From positions 248,001 to 312,000 of the forward strand of contig NZ_CP125643.1 in assembly GCF_030053155.1 (NCBI RefSeq): a stretch of 64,000 nt of DNA, written 5' to 3'. This document shows, piece by piece, positions 55,660 to 63,645 of the stretch (the first letter of the stretch is position 1; each line of letters begins with the position of its first letter). The notes below the pieces were generated by a model, which was not told where the DNA came from, did not search any database, and saw only the letters and a list, made by a program, of their open reading frames with translations. This DNA comes from Rhizobium sp. BT03 (lineage in GTDB: Bacteria; Pseudomonadota; Alphaproteobacteria; Rhizobiales; Rhizobiaceae). The translations under genes and the position numbers were made by a program.

Positions 55660-55890
55660 GAATGGAAACGTCTCCGGCCCGCGCATTTGACGCCGGAGCA
55701 GATGGAGGAGTGCTGTCTGACAGCCGCGGCTGCGTTACGCTAGGGGCGGCTTCCCCAGACTGACATCGCCCGATAGATCGGCGTCAACTGCGCGAGTGTC
55801 TGTCATTAGGGGCGCTACGCTGGCGCGCCGGCGCCGATTGGCTGCCAAGACACGGGACGGCCGCGGCTTGAGTACCAAGCCTGAGGCCGG
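55660..55890 (+). mobile_element. IS630-type transposase N-terminal remnant
   Basis: One plus frame with in-frame stops reads HLTPEQMEECCLTAAAALR, GRLPQTDIAR, IGVNCASVCH and GCQDTGRPRL, the HTH part of an IS630-like transposase. It lies between the ddl-like and dapF-like genes. Confidence 0.55.
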
Positions 55891-56139
55891 CTAGGCAGCC
55901 TCCTGGCTAAGGGGTGACGGCTGGCTCTGCCACCGAGTGTTAGACGCGTAAGTGCCATTGCGGGGCTGGTAGAGGGGACCTTGGAGTGCACTAACATCGG
56001 CGCAATCTGGAGCGCTGCTTGAAACGCTCAAGGGCTCAGCATGGTCCTGCCACACGAGCCAAGGAGCGGGTGAATCGCAGCCTAGCGTAACACGATTGGA
56101 TTGCTTTGAGTTGAACACTTTATCTAGCTGGACAGAACA

Positions 56140-57033
56140 ATGAGACACATCAACTTTCTCTCATGCCCTCCACCAGTTGACTTGCCCGGGCAGTGGCCAT
56201 TTATCAAGATGCACGGCTTACACAACTATTTTGTGATCGTAGATCGGCGCGACGGGTCGAAGTCTTTCGATCGTGAGGACATCGTCCGCATCTGCGATTG
56301 CCACACCGGTCCGGGAGGCGAGCAACTGCTCACCATCGAACCGGCCTCGGACAAGGGGCGCAACGTCGGTGCCTACGCGGCGATGAGAATCTTTAACATA
56401 GACGGCAAGGAAGTCGGTGCATGCGGCAATGCCACGCGCTGCATTGCGTATCTTCTTCTCGAGGAGACCGGCGAGGACGAGGTGCAGATTGAAACGAAAG
56501 CAGGTGTCCTTCACTGTCGAAGAGCAGGGCCAATGCAAATCAGCGTCACGTTTGGGCCAATCAGCATGGACTGGCGCAGGATTCCCCTGTCCAGAGAGGT
56601 AGATACGCTTCACTTGCCAGTACAAAGCGGACCACTGAAGGACGGCCTCGCGCTCGATATAGGCAACCCGCACGCTGTCTTCTTCGTCGATTGCCTCGAA
56701 CTCTTTGACATGGCTCACCATGCGCCGGTGGTGCAGAACGACCCCCTCTTTCCCGAGGGCATTAATGTGGACGCCGCCGAGGTTCTGGACGGGCGGACAC
56801 TGCGGCTCGCCGTCTGGGAGCGTCCGGGCATATTGACCAAGGCATGCGGAACCGGCGCATGCGTCGCCGCCTATGCGGCACTGAAACGAGGCCTCGTCAC
56901 TTCCACCAGAATTGCGGTCCACCTTCCGGCCGGATTGCTGAAAATCGAGATCGCAAACGGAGACATGGCTGTCATGACCGGGCCTGTCGCGTTCTGCTGT
57001 CATGGCTTTATAGAAGGAGGCAAGAAGTCGTAG
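56140..57033 (+). CDS. Diaminopimelate-epimerase-like (DapF) racemase
   Basis: A complete 297-aa protein. Both catalytic cysteines are present: Cys95 in GACGNATRC and Cys236 in KACGTGACV, used for two-base proton exchange. IGNPHAVFF and EGINVDAAEV are conserved. Two substrate-side motifs differ from standard DapF: KMHGLGNDF is KMHGLHNYF, and ERGxGET before the second Cys is ERPGILTK. This suggests a substrate other than diaminopimelate, as in the histidine racemase CntK of metallophore clusters. It follows the ddl-like gene after an IS630 remnant; no own sigma54 element was found. Confidence 0.85.
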   Translation: MRHINFLSCPPPVDLPGQWPFIKMHGLHNYFVIVDRRDGSKSFDREDIVRICDCHTGPGGEQLLTIEPASDKGRNVGAYAAMRIFNIDGKEVGACGNATRCIAYLLLEETGEDEVQIETKAGVLHCRRAGPMQISVTFGPISMDWRRIPLSREVDTLHLPVQSGPLKDGLALDIGNPHAVFFVDCLELFDMAHHAPVVQNDPLFPEGINVDAAEVLDGRTLRLAVWERPGILTKACGTGACVAAYAALKRGLVTSTRIAVHLPAGLLKIEIANGDMAVMTGPVAFCCHGFIEGGKKS

Positions 57034-57352
57034 GCTAACGTCAGTTAGCTCTTGCGAGGTTGCGCGGGTTGAGGGGCTGAGTGAGCCAGGCAAGTGGATC
57101 GACGTTGTTCATCTTCCCCATTTATGCCGACCGTCGACCTATCCCGAGCACCTCTTCCCACATTGACCTTGCCACCAAGTTTTATCCAGCTTTGAGTTCG
57201 CTCCAGCGGTTTGAGTTGCTGCGACGTACATCACAGCGCAAGACTCGTTCCACCCTCGTTCTTCCTTTGGCTGACCAATCTCTGACGGATATATCGCGGA
57301 CGAGCGTAACCCCGCAGACTCAGCAATTTTCTCACGTCCAAAGAAATGCCGT

Positions 57353-57467
57353 TGTCGGATATATGACATTGACGATAGTCAGCCATCGTCCCTTTCTCCC
57401 TCATCTGAGCACTGAACATTAATGATAGAAAGTGCCCCGATGTTTGTGCGGCTGGCACAACTCTTGC
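57353..57467 (+). promoter_or_regulatory. NifA site plus sigma54 promoter before ATP-grasp gene
   Basis: TGT-N10-ACA at 57353-57368 and CTGGCAC-N4-CTTGC at 57452-57467, with GG and GC exactly ten bases apart. The NifA site ends 84 bases before the TGGCAC. The predicted start is only ~20 bases before the gene's ATG-type start region. Confidence 0.8.
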
Positions 57468-57499
57468 TGGTGTGAATTGAAGAGCGGGAGCCGACGAGA

Positions 57500-58729
57500 G
57501 TGCCGAGAGTGACGAGAAGAGCGCTAGTTTTTATCGAAGGTAATACCGCCGGTACCGGACAACTTTATGTCCGGGCCGCGCAGGATCTTGGGCTCCATCC
57601 AATAGTCCTGGCAGCTCCGCCCGTCCAATACGACTATCTTAAGGAAAAATGTATCGAGGCAATCGTAGTTGATACGAAAGATCTTGATGCGCTTATCCGC
57701 GAATGTTCCCGCCTCCGTTCAACGTATGACGTAGCTGGGATCACCTGCGCCAGAGAGGCATTCTATGCGACTAGTGGCAAACTCTGTCGGCATTTTGGGC
57801 TACCAGGCCCCAATCCGGAGGCGGTAGAAAGATGCTGCAACAAATTCACGCAACGTCAGCTCCTTAAGGAAGGAGGCGTTTCCGTACCGTCATATTTTCT
57901 AGCAGTGAATACTACCGAAGTTATATCCGCCGCTGCAGAGATTGGCTTCCCTGTAGTTGTTAAGCCAGTCGTAGGTGTTGGTAGTGCCGGTGTACGACTC
58001 TGCTGCAATGTCGATGAGCTGTGTGAGCAGACGAGCCATTTGCTGAACAGCACTGACGTGCGAAATTTCTCGTCAGGCATACTGATTGAAGAATTGGCGC
58101 GAGGCCCACATTTTTCGGTTGAAACAATGGGGACTGACGTTATAGGGGTCTGTGCCGCTGATTTCGGCCCACCGCCGCACTTCGTGTATCGTCATTTCGC
58201 ATTTCCGGCCCCGCTGAATGAATACGAGTACCAGCGTATCGTCGACGTTGCACAGAGTTCTTTGCGAGCTCTCGGTCTTGAATGGGGACCGGCCAATATC
58301 GAACTCCGGTGGACGAGTCGTGGACCCGTCGTTATAGAAGTCAATCCGCGCCTTGCTGGAACGCCGGACCCACAATTGATTCTCTTAGCATACGGTATCG
58401 ACCTCATCACCGAGCACATCAAGCTTGCTATCGGCGAGGAGTCGACGTTGCACAGGAGACGTTCGCACACTGCGGCCGCCCGAATACTAGTTCCTGACCG
58501 CGACGGCACACTAACGTGGTCTGATAGCGAGAGCCGGTTGGCCGTTTTACCAGGTGTCGCCGAGGTCAAATTGTATCTAGCTACGAACACGCCGATCATT
58601 AGGAAAGGAGATGCCCGAGACTGGATCGGGCACGTCATAGCGGTTTCACCGAGCCTAGCCCAGTGCGAGGCGATCCTTCAGAATGCCGTCGATCAAATCG
58701 ATTGGACAATAACTCCATTTCCGACGTAA
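57500..58729 (+). CDS. ATP-grasp amino-acid ligase
   Basis: A 409-aa protein from a GTG start, with GGGAG ahead. The N-terminal part (ALVFIEGNTAGTGQLYVRAA) is a Rossmann-like domain. The ATP-grasp fold has KFTQRQLLKEGGVSVPSY, FPVVVKPVVGVGSAGVRLC (ATP-binding Lys), ILIEELARGPHFSVETMG and NIELRWTSRGPVVIEVNPRLAGTPDP (metal-binding Glu/Asn and Arg). Order and length fit carboxylate-amine ligases such as BacD-type L-amino-acid ligases. It would form an amide or peptide bond in the product. It has its own NifA/sigma54 promoter. Confidence 0.85.
   Translation: MPRVTRRALVFIEGNTAGTGQLYVRAAQDLGLHPIVLAAPPVQYDYLKEKCIEAIVVDTKDLDALIRECSRLRSTYDVAGITCAREAFYATSGKLCRHFGLPGPNPEAVERCCNKFTQRQLLKEGGVSVPSYFLAVNTTEVISAAAEIGFPVVVKPVVGVGSAGVRLCCNVDELCEQTSHLLNSTDVRNFSSGILIEELARGPHFSVETMGTDVIGVCAADFGPPPHFVYRHFAFPAPLNEYEYQRIVDVAQSSLRALGLEWGPANIELRWTSRGPVVIEVNPRLAGTPDPQLILLAYGIDLITEHIKLAIGEESTLHRRRSHTAAARILVPDRDGTLTWSDSESRLAVLPGVAEVKLYLATNTPIIRKGDARDWIGHVIAVSPSLAQCEAILQNAVDQIDWTITPFPT
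58183..58269 (+). repeat. Segment duplicated downstream (inside ATP-grasp gene)
   Basis: This 87-base coding segment is repeated, with about ten differences, at 58811-58897 beyond the gene's end. Confidence 0.75.
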
Positions 58730-58810
58730 ACGCCTATTTCTGCCCACATCGCCAGGCCTTTGATCTTCGGTTCCAGCTAGAGGCATTTGTGAGCCGCGTT
58801 CCCGCCGTAT

Positions 58811-58897
58811 CGTGTTTCGTCAATTCGCATTTCCGGCCCCGCTGAACGAATACGAGTACCGGCGTATGGCCGACGTTGCACAGATTTCTTTGCGAGC
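58811..58897 (+). repeat. Partial copy of ATP-grasp gene segment
   Basis: 87 bases matching 58183-58269 (for example TTTCCGGCCCCGCTGAA and CGACGTTGCACAGA). It is non-coding here. It shows that a second, now mostly deleted, ATP-grasp gene copy once followed the first. Confidence 0.75.
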
Positions 58898-59283
58898 GAT
58901 CTCACCATCAGTGAAGCAAAAGTAGAGAAAACCCGGACAACCGGCTGATAATTTACGATCGTTTGACGAAACAGCGCGCGCGCATCTTGCAAATACTGCT
59001 CATATGCCTGCAGTTGTTGTTCTGCTTCGATTGTGATCGACCTCAATCTCTTCGGCAACGCCAGTTGATCAGGGTCTGGACGGCGAAACGGGTGACGGAG
59101 ATCATCAATCCGTGGAGCGTCGCGATTGCCCTCCTGCCGTAATCCGATTGCCGGGATAGTCACCAGAACACGCGGTGCGGCAGCAATTTGCCGACCGATT
59201 CGGCGACGAAGTAATAGGCACTGCGCGGCGTACTAGGCCCTGTTGACAAAGTCTGTGACTGAGGTGAACCTCTCGCAATGTAG
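58898..59283. other. Non-coding stretch after ATP-grasp duplication
   Basis: About 390 bases. A minus frame to 59163 has protein-like parts (LRSITIEAEQQLQAYEQYLQ) but no family or ribosome site. GGCCCTGTTGACAAAGTC near 59235 resembles an IS end, without a partner. Confidence 0.35.
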
Positions 59284-59526
59284 TTTCGCAACATCATTGA
59301 GCCTTACGTTGAGGGGCAGGCATACCGGTGCCCGTGCTGCCATTTCGCGACCCTTTCAGAGCGAGGCGGCTACGAGATTCGCCCTGTGTGTTTTTGGGAA
59401 GATGATGGGCAAGACGATCATGATGCTGAGTTGGTCCGAGGCGGTCCGAACGGCCCGCTGTCGCTGGTCCAAGCGCGACTGAATTTCGCAGAATCCGGCG
59501 CTTGCAACCTTCCACCATCGCAATAA
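59284..59526 (+). pseudogene. CPCC-type cysteine-rich protein lacking a start
   Basis: The frame reads AYRCPCCHFATLSERGGYEI, PVCFWEDDGQDDHDAEL, VRGGPNGPLSLVQARLNF to a stop at 59524. This is the CPCC domain, a small zinc-ribbon-like module often found in toxin-immunity and phage-like regions. A TAG just before (59281) and no ATG/GTG/TTG in frame mean the 5' end is lost. Confidence 0.7.
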
Positions 59527-59629
59527 TATACGTCCGCCTACCGAAGCTGAACGCTAACGATCCCCAAATGAGCTGAACTCTGATTCAAAGCTGCTCTTTG
59601 CTACCAGGAGGACGCGTCTACCCACCAGA

Positions 59630-59758
59630 TCAGAAAAGCTCATGCGCGCGTGCAAGTCCGGTCGCAATTGCAAGCTCCTCGAGGCTGTAGCCTCTGGAGA
59701 TACGAGCAGCCCTGCGGCTTGCTGCCGGGGTCGTATCTGACATGACAATCTGATCCAT
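59630..59758 (-). CDS. Short HTH-like peptide, probably truncated
   Basis: A 42-aa frame, MDQIVMSDTTPAASRRAARI then SRGYSLEELAIATGLA. The second part resembles the first helices of small rhizobial HTH proteins. The end looks frameshifted. Confidence 0.3.
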   Translation of the reverse strand: MDQIVMSDTTPAASRRAARISRGYSLEELAIATGLARAHELF

Positions 59759-59849
59759 GTTCTTTATCTCCAATTTTGCGTGCAAGAAATGTCCTAAGAG
59801 GCATTGAGTTCCTAGTGCCGCGAGCTAGTCCGCAGGCGCCCTCTTGCTC

Positions 59850-60164
59850 TTCTCCTCGCGTAGTCGCGACATCCTCAGACCTTCCGTCAGCGGCGCGCTT
59901 GAGTATGCCATCTTCACTACTGAGGAGAAGGGCAGGGTCGTCGACTGGCCGCCCGGTTGTGAGCAGGCGATATTCGGCCGGGTGCTGGACGAGATGCCGG
60001 GAAGGCCGCTGCCATTAAGCTGGGCACCCGAAGATTGGGCCGCAGGGGTTATGGAAGCGAGCTTTCATGTTCGCCGCAACCGCAGCAGACCTCACCGGAT
60101 CTCTCGTCTTGTTCATGTTCCGAAGCCGCATGAGGTGACCGTTCTCGACTGTGGCGTCCTTTGA
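59850..60164 (+). pseudogene. PAS-domain sensor fragment
   Basis: SGALEYAIFTTEEKGRVVDW, GCEQAIFGRVLDEMPGRPL and PEDWAAGVME match the first part of a PAS domain in rhizobial histidine kinases (similar order to the kinase at 62629-63645). No kinase domain follows. Confidence 0.55.
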
Positions 60165-60259
60165 GTGGGGAACGACCGCCGTCAGGATCCCGAAGAGTTG
60201 GAGACTGAGGTCTTGTTGTAGATCGCTCCTCCGCTATGTCGATAGCTGGAGGATGTCAC

Positions 60260-60493
60260 ATGCCAACGCACGACAAACACTTCCGCATGCTTTCGGAAGC
60301 GGTACAGGCTTGGTACCGCTATTACGAAGTCGAACCCGACGACCAGGCGTCGCAAACCTTGTGCTCGGCCGCCATCGAGTTCTTCAACGAAGGCGCGAGA
60401 TCGTTAGAGGATGTCACGACGCTGCTCATCGGCACCTATGTCGGCAGGTGGGCAACACGTGTAAACGCGCCGACGTCGGCTGCCGTTCACTGA
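60260..60493 (+). CDS. Unknown 77-aa protein
   Basis: The ATG at 60260 follows GGAGG by seven bases; starts upstream are less good. The protein (MPTHDKHFRMLSEAVQAWYR ... TYVGRWATRVNAPTS) looks all-helical and soluble. It has the feel of a rhizobial plasmid protein but no family was recognised. Confidence 0.5.
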   Translation: MPTHDKHFRMLSEAVQAWYRYYEVEPDDQASQTLCSAAIEFFNEGARSLEDVTTLLIGTYVGRWATRVNAPTSAAVH

Positions 60494-60540
60494 CCTGCCC
60501 GATTGACTGCATAACCAGGCTTCGCCCTGAGCATTCTTAA

Positions 60541-61127
60541 TCGATCGACAGCTTCCAGCCGACGGCCACGACCTCACTGGAACCGAACTCGCCTCGCGAC
60601 GCCATCTTCTGGAAGGGCTGGTGCCGGCAGGCGGCGAAGACGCCCTTCGACTGTCCGAGGATCGAGACGGACGGAGAGGTTCTCCTGCGCATCGCCTGCG
60701 ACCACGGGCTTGAGGGGATCATCGCCAAGCGAAGGGACGCCACCTATCGACCCGGTCGGCTGGGTGAAGATCAAATGTGTCCAGAGCGATGGCTTTTTAA
60801 TCATTGGGCATGAGAAGTCGACGGCGTCATTGCGGGCATTGGGCGGCTGCTGCTCGCCGCGCAGAGGAAAAGAGCTGGTATGTCGGGGGAGTGGGAACCG
60901 GCTTCAGCGAATGTTCTGCGGGTGAGTTCCGGAAACAGATAGACAAACTGACCATCGGCAAGCCCCCTGTCGATACGGACGGAAGTGAAATGCGGTCTTC
61001 GTCGATCCGAAGCTTGTTGCCGAGATCAAATATCGAGCGTGGACGCACGACGGGAAGCTGCGGCACGCGTCATTTAAGGGGCTGCGCGACGCTGCTGATA
61101 ACGCAGGCGTTTATGAGGTGCAATAAT
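60541..61127 (+). pseudogene. ATP-dependent DNA ligase (LigD-type) C-terminal remnant
   Basis: Pieces in several frames: VLLRIACDHGLEGIIAKRRDATYRPG (ligase motifs IIIa/IV), VKIKCVQSDGFLIIGHEKS (motif V region), KSWYVGGVGTGFSE and FRKQIDKLTIGKPPV, then YRAWTHDGKLRHASFKGLRD. These are the end of a LigD-type non-homologous end-joining ligase. At least three frameshifts are present and the active-site Lys is missing. Confidence 0.75.
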
Positions 61128-61272
61128 TCGCCGGCGCCGCTACGACCCGTAGCGGCCAATTCACGCCCGCGATGGGCTGAAATCCGTCCCTGGTCGCTGA
61201 ATGAGGTTGCAGTTTACAATTTCTTCCGGTCCTCCTGCTTAGGTGTGATTATCCGCACGAAGCGATAGAGCC

Positions 61273-61530
61273 ATGGAACCGGCTGGAAACCTGCGACACG
61301 ACATCGAGGCGGCACTGCAACGTCAAAACTTGACGGGTTGGCAGCGAACGTTTCTTGCCGACATTCACGCTCGCCTTGAGCGTTCTGGCGGAAATGCTCG
61401 CCTCTCAACAGTGGCGAAAGACTTTCGAGATTCTAAGGCAGCGCTCGGCCCGCCCCATCGCAATCCGCGGTCGTTCCCTTTCCCCGATCTCGCCACCAGC
61501 CCAAGAAAATGTTCGTCCCCAGTTTTGGTA
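61273..61530 (+). CDS. Small unknown protein upstream of thermonuclease remnant
   Basis: MEPAGNLRHDIEAALQRQNL, TGWQRTFLADIHARLERSG begins a helical protein. The frame continues to 61563, but after about residue 60 it loses protein-like character, so it may be frameshifted. Similar sequences precede thermonuclease genes in rhizobia, from memory. Confidence 0.4.
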
Positions 61531-62025
61531 GAGCAGGCAGACGGCTGGCCATTGGGCTCCTGATCGTTGCTGCTGTGGCCGTCGCACAGCAGGTATCCGA
61601 TTTGGGAGGGCAATTTCAGTCAACTCCGGCACAGCGAGGACATCTGTGGCCCAGGAATTCACGGTGACCGACGGAGACACCGTACACGTCGTTGGCGATG
61701 CCGCCGGAACACGTTTGGTGGGCTTCAACACGCCGGAGAAGTTCTCGCCCCAATGCTAATATGAGCGCCAACAGGGCGAGCGGGCGTCGGCGCGGCTTCG
61801 AGAGCTGGTTGCCGGCGGCAGCACCGAACTGAGAAAAGTCGCGTGCTTTTGTCCGCCGGGCACCGAAGGTACGAAGAAATGCGACCATGGCGCTCTTTCG
61901 GGATGCTGTTGGTTGACGGGAAGGATGTCGGCAGCATTCTGATCAGCGAAGGCCTTGCAGTACCATTCGTCTGCGGCCGCAAGAGCTGTCCTCCGAGGCC
62001 GAGACCATGGTGCAAGGCATAGCCG
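61509..62025 (+). pseudogene. SNase-type thermonuclease, stop and frameshifts
   Basis: MFVPSFGRAGRRLAIGLLIVAAVAVA is an N-terminal signal/anchor. After a frameshift, FTVTDGDTVHVVG and TRLVGFNTPEKFSPQC contain the DGDT metal-site motif. A TAA follows, then YERQQGERASARLRELVAGG, a further shift, and LLVDGKDVGSILISEGLAVPF. Staphylococcal nuclease homologues cut DNA and RNA with calcium. This copy is dead. Confidence 0.78.
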
Positions 62026-62322
62026 ACGAAATCCGGTGGACCCGTTGGATAGTGAGCGCCTTATGACGACCATCGAAAAAAGCGCCCCTGACTCCTTTTT
62101 TGAAAGGAACAAAATGGGAACATTCCTGAGGCGCTCTATTCCATCTCGAATACGGAGGATCCGGCATGCCTACGGTGTTGTTCAGACACGACCAAGACAT
62201 CTCGCTTAACGATGTACTGAAGATTGCAGTCTACGCGAAGCACGTTGCAGGCAGTGCTATGAAGTGTTCGCGGAAGATGGTTCGAGGTCTCGTCGGACGC
62301 TCTGTCGCGGCGAGCGCGGGAC

Positions 62323-62559
62323 GTGTCTGATGCCCTCGATTTCAGTGAAGAACCATATTTCTCGCCGGAGACGACGAGGAAGGTTCTTAAGCTTCGCAAT
62401 GCGGTGTGGGGTATGTGCTTCGACTATCTCGGTGAATGCGGCCACCTGGGCAAATCAACCGACCTTCTCAGGATGGACCAGGACCTGGAATACGTCGTCG
62501 AAAAACTCGTCATCTACCACCTGTCTCCTCAGGAGATCGAAGGCCGAGTAGGCGCATGA
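62323..62559 (+). CDS. Unknown 78-aa protein
   Basis: A GTG start at 62323; the frame is MSDALDFSEEPYFSPETTRKV, LKLRNAVWGMCFDYLGECGH, DQDLEYVVEKLVIYHLSPQE. It appears helical, acidic and soluble. No clear ribosome site and no known family. A 54-aa frame (62166-62330) overlaps its start but looks less likely. Confidence 0.45.
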   Translation: MSDALDFSEEPYFSPETTRKVLKLRNAVWGMCFDYLGECGHLGKSTDLLRMDQDLEYVVEKLVIYHLSPQEIEGRVGA

Positions 62560-62628
62560 AGGCCAGTTGTTTCGCTGATCTTGGCATCGGCGACGACACG
62601 GAGCCTCGGGGCAGCATTTGACATCTCT

Positions 62629-63645
62629 TCATACTTCAAGATCCGGACAATTTTGATATTGCAGTTTCTGAAGCGATGCCTCGAGGTCGAGCTTGAAGCC
62701 GGTTGCGGCGTAGTCAAACGAGACGTCTCCGAAAGCGGACAGGCTCGTATTGACCAAGCGGGAGCCGAAGCCCTTCTTCTTTGGGGCTTCCACGGCTGGG
62801 CCACCGCTCTCTTGCCAATGGAGATTGAAGCGATCGTCGCCGACATTTTTGCGCACGGACCACTCGATCTCGACAGTTCCTGTATCCCCTGATAGAGCCC
62901 CGTACTTTGTCGCATTGGTGACAAGCTCATGCAGCACGAGGGCGAAGCCAAGAGCCGCTTGCGGGTTCAGGCTGACTGCCGGACCGCTTGCTTTGATGCG
63001 GCTCGGTTCAACGCCGAGATTCACCGTGGTCGCTTCGATGATCGTATCGACGGCTGCGGATAACCAGTTCTTCTGCAGCAAAATATCGTGCGCGTTTGCA
63101 TATGCCTTGATGCGCGACGAGATCGACTGCTCCGCGGCTTCGATGCTGGCGGCGTTCCGGAATGACTGGTTGGTGATCGCCTGAACGACTGCCAGCGTGT
63201 TCTTGATGCGGTGAGAAAGTTCGTGCATCAGGACGCGCTGTCGCTCCTCATTTTCCCGCTGCTCGGTTCGATCCCTGAGGATCTTCACGAAGCCTTCGAG
63301 TTCGCCATCATCCGATCTCAACGCCATCATCTGGCCCGACGCCCAGAATAACGAGCCGTCCTTTCGAAGGTGCCAGCGCTCATCATCTCCATGGCCCTGG
63401 GTCAGTGTGGCGGTCATTTCCCGTTGAGGAATGCCCGCCGCGCGGTCTTCCTCAGTGAAAATAACGGCCACGGGATGGCCGACGATTTCGGTCTCATCCC
63501 ATCCGAGAATTCGGCGGGCACCCTCATTCCAGGTGATCACTCGGGAGTCGAGATCCAGGGCGATGATCGCATATTCGATGGCACTCTGAAGGATTGCTTC
63601 GAGAAAGCGCTCCCGAGCGCGACTGGAGGTGGAAATGGGGTTCAT
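62629..63645 (-). CDS. PAS-HWE family histidine kinase
   Basis: The ATG at 63645 starts MNPISTSSRARERFLEAIL; upstream in-frame sequence to 63873 looks non-coding. The 338-aa protein has one PAS domain (residues ~20-140; EYAIIALDLDSRVITWNEGA, FTEEDRAAGIPQREM), then the HWE kinase: HELSHRIKNTLAVVQAI with the phospho-acceptor His, LHELVTNATKYGALS (N box) and GFGSRLVNTSLSAFG (G box). There is no membrane segment, so it is a cytoplasmic sensor of light, redox or a ligand. No response regulator gene is adjacent. Confidence 0.88.
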   Translation of the reverse strand: MNPISTSSRARERFLEAILQSAIEYAIIALDLDSRVITWNEGARRILGWDETEIVGHPVAVIFTEEDRAAGIPQREMTATLTQGHGDDERWHLRKDGSLFWASGQMMALRSDDGELEGFVKILRDRTEQRENEERQRVLMHELSHRIKNTLAVVQAITNQSFRNAASIEAAEQSISSRIKAYANAHDILLQKNWLSAAVDTIIEATTVNLGVEPSRIKASGPAVSLNPQAALGFALVLHELVTNATKYGALSGDTGTVEIEWSVRKNVGDDRFNLHWQESGGPAVEAPKKKGFGSRLVNTSLSAFGDVSFDYAATGFKLDLEASLQKLQYQNCPDLEV

